Shown piece after piece: positions 14,894-18,722 of a stretch of DNA of 18,722 bases. How positions within the stretch are numbered: the stretch's first letter is position 1; each line of letters starts with the position of its first letter. The stretch comes from CAYNYM01 sp049366815. Its GTDB lineage: Bacteria > Desulfobacterota > DSM-4660 > Desulfatiglandales > HGW-15. The notes under the pieces are model-generated. The model had not been told where the DNA came from. It did not search any database and worked only from the letters and a program-made list of their open reading frames with translations. A program made the position numbers and the translations under genes. The stretch is from NCBI GenBank assembly GCA_049366815.1, contig JBMNCO010000046.1:1-18722 (forward strand). The letters run 5' to 3'.

Positions 14894-14914
14894 CCCCCGA
14901 GGGGGGAACCCCTC
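14894..14914 (-). other. Mutually exclusive GC-rich hairpins in a leader
   Basis: Two overlapping inverted repeats share the central G run: CCCCC/GGGGG (14894-14905) and GAGGGG/CCCCTC (14899-14914, loop GGAA). Only one can form at a time. They lie between the predicted promoter and the start of the cyclic-nucleotide-binding-fold gene. On the plus strand six T residues occur 11 nt further on (14924-14929), too far for a standard terminator. Confidence 0.35.
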
Positions 14915-14985
14915 TTCTAAAGGTTTTTTCAGTCTGGAGCATCCCTTTGCCTTTGATCCGTGGGCAGATCAGGTGGAACTCATAT

Positions 14986-15013
14986 TTTATAGTTTAAACC
15001 ATTTTGAAGTCCA
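14986..15013 (-). promoter_or_regulatory. Sigma-70-like promoter for the cyclic-nucleotide-binding-fold gene
   Basis: On the minus strand TGGACT (15008-15013), a 16-nt spacer and TATAAA (14986-14991) match consensus at 4/6 and 5/6. The start near 14979 gives a leader of about 160 nt containing the GC-rich hairpins. Confidence 0.4.
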
Positions 15014-15071
15014 GAGGCGAGAAAAAACAGTGCCATAGAAATAGCCGTGAAGCATGGCATTCGACCTTTCA

Positions 15072-16238
15072 TCAGCCTTTTCGATTTCCCATTGCCCCCA
15101 CAACCAGTTCCGCGATATCCATCACCCTGAGCTTTGCCTCCAATCCTTCCAACTTGACGGCATCTTCCAACATCCTGGCACACTGGGGACAGGCCACAGC
15201 CAGGATAGAGGCCCCGGTCTTTGCAGCCTGCCTCACCCTGATCCGATTGGGGCTGTCCTCTCCTCCTCCAAGGATATCTGTAAAAAAATTCCCGCCCCCT
15301 CCGCCGCAACAGAAGGCATTTTCCCTTGTCTGTTTCATCTCCAGGAGTTCAACCCCGGGAATGGATCGGAGGATCTTGCGCGGTGCCTCGTACTCTCCGG
15401 CGTGGCGACCCAGATAACAGGGATCATGGTAGGTCACCCGGGCATCCAATCCCCCCAAGGGCAATCCCTTGTCCTTCAGATGAGATGCGAGGAGCTGCGT
15501 ATAGTGGATGACCTCGAATTTCGCTCCCAGGCCGCGATACTCCTCCCGAAAGGCATGATAAGCATGGGGGTCCAGTGTGATGATCCTCTTTACGCCCAGA
15601 TTTTCGAAAAGTTCGATATTTCCCAGGGCGAGGGCCTCGAAGAGGCCCGTCTCCCCCAGGGTCCGGACCTCATTGCCGTCACATCGCTCCCGGTCGCCCA
15701 GAATGCCGAAGCTCAGGCCGGCCTCATAAAGCAGGGTCCCAAGGGCCCTGGCCATTCTTTTCCCTCGTTCGTCATAGGAGCCCACGCAGCCGATATAGAG
15801 CAGATAATCCTGTCCTTCATAGGGTTCGACCGGGGTCCCTTCAGCCCATGCGCCCCTTTCCTTTGCCGGTTCCTTGTAAGGATTGCCATGGATATGGATG
15901 CTCTTGAAATAATCCCTGACAAGGGGCGGTATCCGGCCGTCGCTGACCATCTCTTCCCTTGCCGCAATAAAGATATTGACCAGGTCTTCCTTGAAGGTGA
16001 AGGCGCAGTGTTCCACGCAGCTCCCGCAGGTGGCGCAGGAATACAGGATCTCCTGGAGGCGCTCACTGATCTGAATATCCCCCTTCAGCCATGCGCGAAT
16101 GAGCCACATCCTGCCGCCCGGGGCAAAGGTGTCAAACCTGAATTTCCTGTATGAAGGACAGTTGAATTCCGAATAGTCGCTCGTAAATTTGCACCAGCCG
16201 CAACGAAAGCACCGGTGAATAATTTCCTCATGTTTCAT
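15072..16238 (-). CDS. HdrD-like Fe-S protein with CCG domain, electron-transfer partner of the FAD dehydrogenase
   Basis: A 388-aa cytosolic iron-sulfur protein of the HdrD/GlcF/LutA type. Two [4Fe-4S] ferredoxin-like motifs: C10-C13-C16 with C27-Pro, and C68-C71-C74-C78. The C-terminal CCG domain is intact, with C274, C310-C311 and C350/C353 (CX35CCX38CXXC), the pattern that ligates the special cluster of heterodisulfide reductase HdrB. An N-terminal half-repeat (about 145-250) keeps only C151 and C186 (ERCDGNE) and has lost its CC and CXXC, so only one CCG site is likely to work. ATG 16238 directly follows the TAA of the FAD gene, with GGAGGT 8 nt upstream inside that gene. No quinone-binding membrane subunit is visible. 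It probably accepts electrons from the FAD protein and passes them to a quinone, a thiol/disulfide or another carrier; the acceptor is unproven. Confidence 0.88.
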   Translation of the reverse strand: MKHEEIIHRCFRCGWCKFTSDYSEFNCPSYRKFRFDTFAPGGRMWLIRAWLKGDIQISERLQEILYSCATCGSCVEHCAFTFKEDLVNIFIAAREEMVSDGRIPPLVRDYFKSIHIHGNPYKEPAKERGAWAEGTPVEPYEGQDYLLYIGCVGSYDERGKRMARALGTLLYEAGLSFGILGDRERCDGNEVRTLGETGLFEALALGNIELFENLGVKRIITLDPHAYHAFREEYRGLGAKFEVIHYTQLLASHLKDKGLPLGGLDARVTYHDPCYLGRHAGEYEAPRKILRSIPGVELLEMKQTRENAFCCGGGGGNFFTDILGGGEDSPNRIRVRQAAKTGASILAVACPQCARMLEDAVKLEGLEAKLRVMDIAELVVGAMGNRKG

Positions 16239-17630
16239 TTAGGTGACCTCCGTGACTTCCCAGTTGCCGGGGTTCATGATCCCCTTGGGGTCCAGATTCC
16301 GCTTGACCGTTGCCATGAGGCGTCGCGTGACGGGGTGCATTTTTTCGAGGGCCAGTCTCTGTTCGTCGACCGAGGGCTTCCAAAAGACTCCCCCTGCGGA
16401 TAGGGCGTACTCGCTGACCTCGCGAAGGGCGGCCCTTGCCCGCTCCATCATGTCCTCGTCCGCCCGGTTGAAGGTAAAGGCGAAGGCGAACATCATGGCA
16501 TGCCCCCGCCCGATGATCCGAACCGTGGCATGGTATTTGAGGTCGTATCTTTCAGCCACTTCATCCAGCTTTCGTGTGCACTGAGGATATTTCTCCACAA
16601 GGATAATGGGTCCCGAGTACTCGAAGCCGCCCCCCTTGGTTACGTCTGCAAAGGTGCTGGCGCTCTGCTGGGGCATATCCAGGAGGGACTTTTTCATCCC
16701 GGCCCCCACGGACATGAATCCGCCGTCCCTGTTTTTGATGAAGGGGTCCAGGGCGTGGAAGATCGTCTTTTTCTTGAATTCCAACTCCTCTTGCGTATCG
16801 CCGGTAAAATAGATGACGATGTGGTGATTGTCCTTGAAGATCATGGGCAGGGGCTGGGCGAATATGTTGATGTCCTCCGCCATCTCCGTGTGGGTGATCT
16901 CATAGATGATATCCGGCACAAAGTCCGGGCTGTCCGTGATGAACATTTCCACATCACGCATCTTCTTCCTGGGATAAAGCTTGACTCCGACCTTGGTGAT
17001 GATGCCTGTGGCTCCGAACCAGCCCAAAAACAGACCGGACAGATCCGGCAGGGGCGCCCCCTTCGAAAACCAGTCCGGGGACAGGGAAGAGGAACCGATC
17101 AAACACACCTCACCGTCCGCGAGCACCACCTCCAGGCCCGAGACCATGTCGGAATTGAATCCGTATTGCTGCGTAAGCCTTCCCTGCCCGTGGATCATGA
17201 CGTTGGCCGCAATGGTCGAGGTGGCGGGGGAGTCCGGAATGCTGAAACGAAGCCTGGGGTGGTGTTCGTCCAGATGGGCCTTCAACTTTCCCGTGGATGT
17301 GCCGCCCTCAACGACGGCATAACGGGCCCTTTCATGGACCTCCAGGACACGGTTCATCCGTTTCATGTCGAGGACAATGCCGGCTTTCAACGGGATACAC
17401 AGCCCCGTAAGGGCCATGCCGGCCCCCACGGGCACAAGGGGGGTCTTCTTTTCACCGGCAAGGCGCACGATCGCCTGAATCTGTTCCACGGATTCAGGCA
17501 GGACCACACAGTCCGGCGCATGAGCGGGCATCAAACCGGGATCACGTCCATAGAAGTAGAGCTCTTCGGCCTGATCAGAGACAAAGCGTTCCCCCACAAT
17601 ATCTCGAAGCGCATGGATCATATCGCCCAT
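16239..17630 (-). CDS. FAD-linked oxidase, GlcD-type 2-hydroxyacid dehydrogenase subunit
   Basis: A 463-aa flavoprotein of the glycolate oxidase GlcD / D-lactate dehydrogenase family. PCMH-type FAD-binding domain (about 35-220): PLVPVGAGMALTG (64-76), IPDSPATSTIAANV (131-144) and YGFNSDMVSGLEVVLADG (156-173). The FAD-oxidase C-terminal domain ends in the family's usual KRNLDPKGIMNPGNW (443-457). There is no signal peptide or membrane segment. Expected reaction: oxidation of a 2-hydroxycarboxylate (lactate, glycolate or similar) with electrons passed to the flanking Fe-S proteins; the exact substrate is not readable. Start ATG 17630 lies one base after the stop of the upstream Fe-S gene, with AGGGGG about 6-7 nt upstream. 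An in-frame ATG at 17648 lacks a ribosome site. Its stop abuts the next ATG, so the three genes form one translationally coupled unit. Confidence 0.9.
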   Translation of the reverse strand: MGDMIHALRDIVGERFVSDQAEELYFYGRDPGLMPAHAPDCVVLPESVEQIQAIVRLAGEKKTPLVPVGAGMALTGLCIPLKAGIVLDMKRMNRVLEVHERARYAVVEGGTSTGKLKAHLDEHHPRLRFSIPDSPATSTIAANVMIHGQGRLTQQYGFNSDMVSGLEVVLADGEVCLIGSSSLSPDWFSKGAPLPDLSGLFLGWFGATGIITKVGVKLYPRKKMRDVEMFITDSPDFVPDIIYEITHTEMAEDINIFAQPLPMIFKDNHHIVIYFTGDTQEELEFKKKTIFHALDPFIKNRDGGFMSVGAGMKKSLLDMPQQSASTFADVTKGGGFEYSGPIILVEKYPQCTRKLDEVAERYDLKYHATVRIIGRGHAMMFAFAFTFNRADEDMMERARAALREVSEYALSAGGVFWKPSVDEQRLALEKMHPVTRRLMATVKRNLDPKGIMNPGNWEVTEVT

Positions 17631-17631
17631 A

Positions 17632-18663
17632 TCACACCCCCTCTGCATGGGGTCTCTCGCCTATTGCCATGCGGCAGAGTTCCACCATGTGGATCGGTTT
17701 AATGCCCCTCTGCAGGACCTTTTCACTCAGGGCATTTTCACAACCATGGCAGTTGAAGACACAATATTCGGCGCCGCTGTCCACCATGTCCTGGATGTTC
17801 CGGGTCTGCACGTCGGTCGCCAGATCGTAACCGTACATGGCCCTGTAGATGCTCCCGCAGCAGAGGGCGTTTTCATCCTGATAGGTCCTTTGGACCAGTT
17901 CCGCCCCGATAAGATCCATGATCTTTTTGACATAATGGTGCGTATGCCCACACAACCGGTTGGAACAGGGCCTCTGGTAGGCGACCTTGATATCTAGCGG
18001 CGCGATCTGATCCCTCAAATCCTGCAGCCGCTCGTACAGGTATTCGAAATAGTGGATCGATCTGAAGGGGACCTCCATCCCGAAGGCCGGGGCGAGGGAG
18101 GTAAAGGCCCCATAACATTCGTCATGCAGGAAAACGACATCCTGGACCCCCAGATTCCGGATATTCTCGATGACGCCGGGCAGTCGCTCCTTGAAGGTCC
18201 TGGTGTTGGCAAAGTGGATATAGACCACATTGCAGAAAAACTCCTGCCCGAAAAAATAAGCGGGCATGACATCTTCGAAAAGTCTGCCCTTTACGATCTC
18301 CTTGAACTGGGGCATAAACCCGAAGGAAAGGGCCTTATCTCCGAGTTCTCCCTTCTCGAACCTGCCCCGAGGTTCCCCGATATTGATCCATTGCCGGTTG
18401 ATGGCCCGGGGGGCCGTGAGGATCCCCTTGTCTTCACGCCTCTGGGTGATGAGGTAAAAGGGGTGGTTACCCCGCCGACAGTATTCTTCACAGGCATAGC
18501 AGGTCACACAGTCCTTGAGCACCGGTGAGTCTTCTCCCCGGTAGATCCTCAGCATCTCTTCCCTCGCCTCGTCCTTGCCTATCTCCAGGTATTGACACTT
18601 CACCAGGCAGGATCCGGTCGGACAGGATGCACATACCGTCTCATCAAATCTCAATTCGAACAT
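17632..18663 (-). CDS. HdrD-like Fe-S protein with CCG domain, first gene of the unit
   Basis: A 343-aa iron-sulfur protein. N-terminal cluster motif C11-x2-C14-x4-C19-x3-C23 (slightly unusual spacing), second motif C52-C55-C58-C62 (standard). The C-terminal CCG domain has C233, C268-C269 and C305/C308 (CX34CCX35CXXC), a close match to HdrB/HdrD. An N-terminal half (about 140-215) is degenerate and carries HDEC (180-183) in place of a CCG site. Start ATG 18663 has AAGGA 7 nt upstream; a TTG just before it (18666) is less likely. It ends one base before the FAD dehydrogenase gene. It differs enough from the 388-aa protein to be a paralogue with its own role, perhaps carrying electrons to a different acceptor. 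The gene is complete within the window, but further subunits could lie beyond 18722. Confidence 0.87.
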   Translation of the reverse strand: MFELRFDETVCASCPTGSCLVKCQYLEIGKDEAREEMLRIYRGEDSPVLKDCVTCYACEEYCRRGNHPFYLITQRREDKGILTAPRAINRQWINIGEPRGRFEKGELGDKALSFGFMPQFKEIVKGRLFEDVMPAYFFGQEFFCNVVYIHFANTRTFKERLPGVIENIRNLGVQDVVFLHDECYGAFTSLAPAFGMEVPFRSIHYFEYLYERLQDLRDQIAPLDIKVAYQRPCSNRLCGHTHHYVKKIMDLIGAELVQRTYQDENALCCGSIYRAMYGYDLATDVQTRNIQDMVDSGAEYCVFNCHGCENALSEKVLQRGIKPIHMVELCRMAIGERPHAEGV

Positions 18664-18722
18664 CAAAGCTTCCTTCCATCAGGTTAAGCAATATCAAAAG
18701 CATATGATATCAAGTTGTTATA
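18664..18722 (-). promoter_or_regulatory. Upstream leader with two direct TTGATAT repeats
   Basis: Upstream of the three-gene dehydrogenase unit the minus strand carries TTGATAT twice (18707-18713 and 18691-18697), 16 nt apart start to start. They could be a regulator site or part of a promoter, but only 59 nt of upstream sequence is available and no clear -10 is seen. Confidence 0.25.

Noticed and set aside
15020..15035. TGGCAC on the minus strand upstream of the cNMP-fold gene, a possible -24 element
   Set aside because: The -12 position reads TTTC without the near-invariant GC, and a better sigma-70-like promoter lies just downstream.
15054..16154. Long plus-strand open frame (366 codons) opposite the Fe-S protein
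   Set aside because: The opposite strand encodes an HdrD-like protein with all cluster cysteines in place; the plus frame has no motif.
16500..17702. 400-codon plus-strand open frame opposite the FAD dehydrogenase
   Set aside because: Antisense shadow of a well-conserved flavoprotein gene; it spans an operon junction.
1..18722. Mobile element, CRISPR array, tRNA or phage content
   Set aside because: No transposase, integrase, regularly spaced repeats or tRNA-like cloverleaf was recognised.

Overview
The window looks like chromosomal DNA from a Desulfobacterota-type (deltaproteobacterial, anaerobic, probably sulfate-reducing or syntrophic) bacterium. This is inferred from the mix of HdrD/GlcD-type oxidoreductases, DASS anion transporters, a sigma-54 promoter and many two-component proteins, at moderate GC. 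No rRNA, tRNA, CRISPR array, transposase or integrase is visible. Several genes seem to start at TTG or GTG with a clear Shine-Dalgarno sequence.

Layout. (1) 17-5349, minus strand, read from high to low coordinates: a DASS/SLC13-family anion transporter (3772-5349), a soluble receiver-histidine kinase hybrid (2268-3479), a receiver-only response regulator (1783-2223) and a second DASS transporter (17-1675). No DNA-binding output is encoded among them. (2) 5350-6206 has no convincing gene but holds a nested inverted repeat. (3) 6207-6632, minus: a receiver-only regulator behind a near-perfect sigma-54 promoter, with an IHF-consensus site and a perfect 21-bp dyad at the spacings expected of an enhancer-dependent promoter. 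(4) 6956-8014, minus: a Pit-family phosphate permease. (5) 8400-13082, plus: a tightly packed four-gene signalling operon. It encodes a membrane histidine kinase with an extracytoplasmic sensor, an Rcp1-like receiver, a REC-PAS-PAS-HisKA_3 kinase and a NarL/LuxR-type regulator. (6) 13214-14815, minus: an MBL-fold hydrolase (COG1237-like) and a stand-alone cyclic-nucleotide-binding-fold protein. (7) 15072-18663, minus: a three-gene unit of Fe-S/CCG protein, FAD-linked GlcD-type dehydrogenase and a second Fe-S/CCG protein, joined by stop/start junctions of 0-1 nt.

How it may work together. Region 7 looks like a 2-hydroxyacid (lactate/glycolate-type) dehydrogenase that passes electrons through two HdrD-like Fe-S proteins. 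Region 1 would import an organic or inorganic anion under control of a cytosolic kinase that has no sensor of its own. Region 5 relays an extracytoplasmic signal to the only DNA-binding regulator here. Substrates cannot be assigned from sequence. Six receiver domains are present but only one helix-turn-helix output. The best candidates for something undescribed are the two transporters bracketing an output-less phosphorelay, with degenerate SNT motifs, and the enhancer-type promoter driving a solitary receiver protein.
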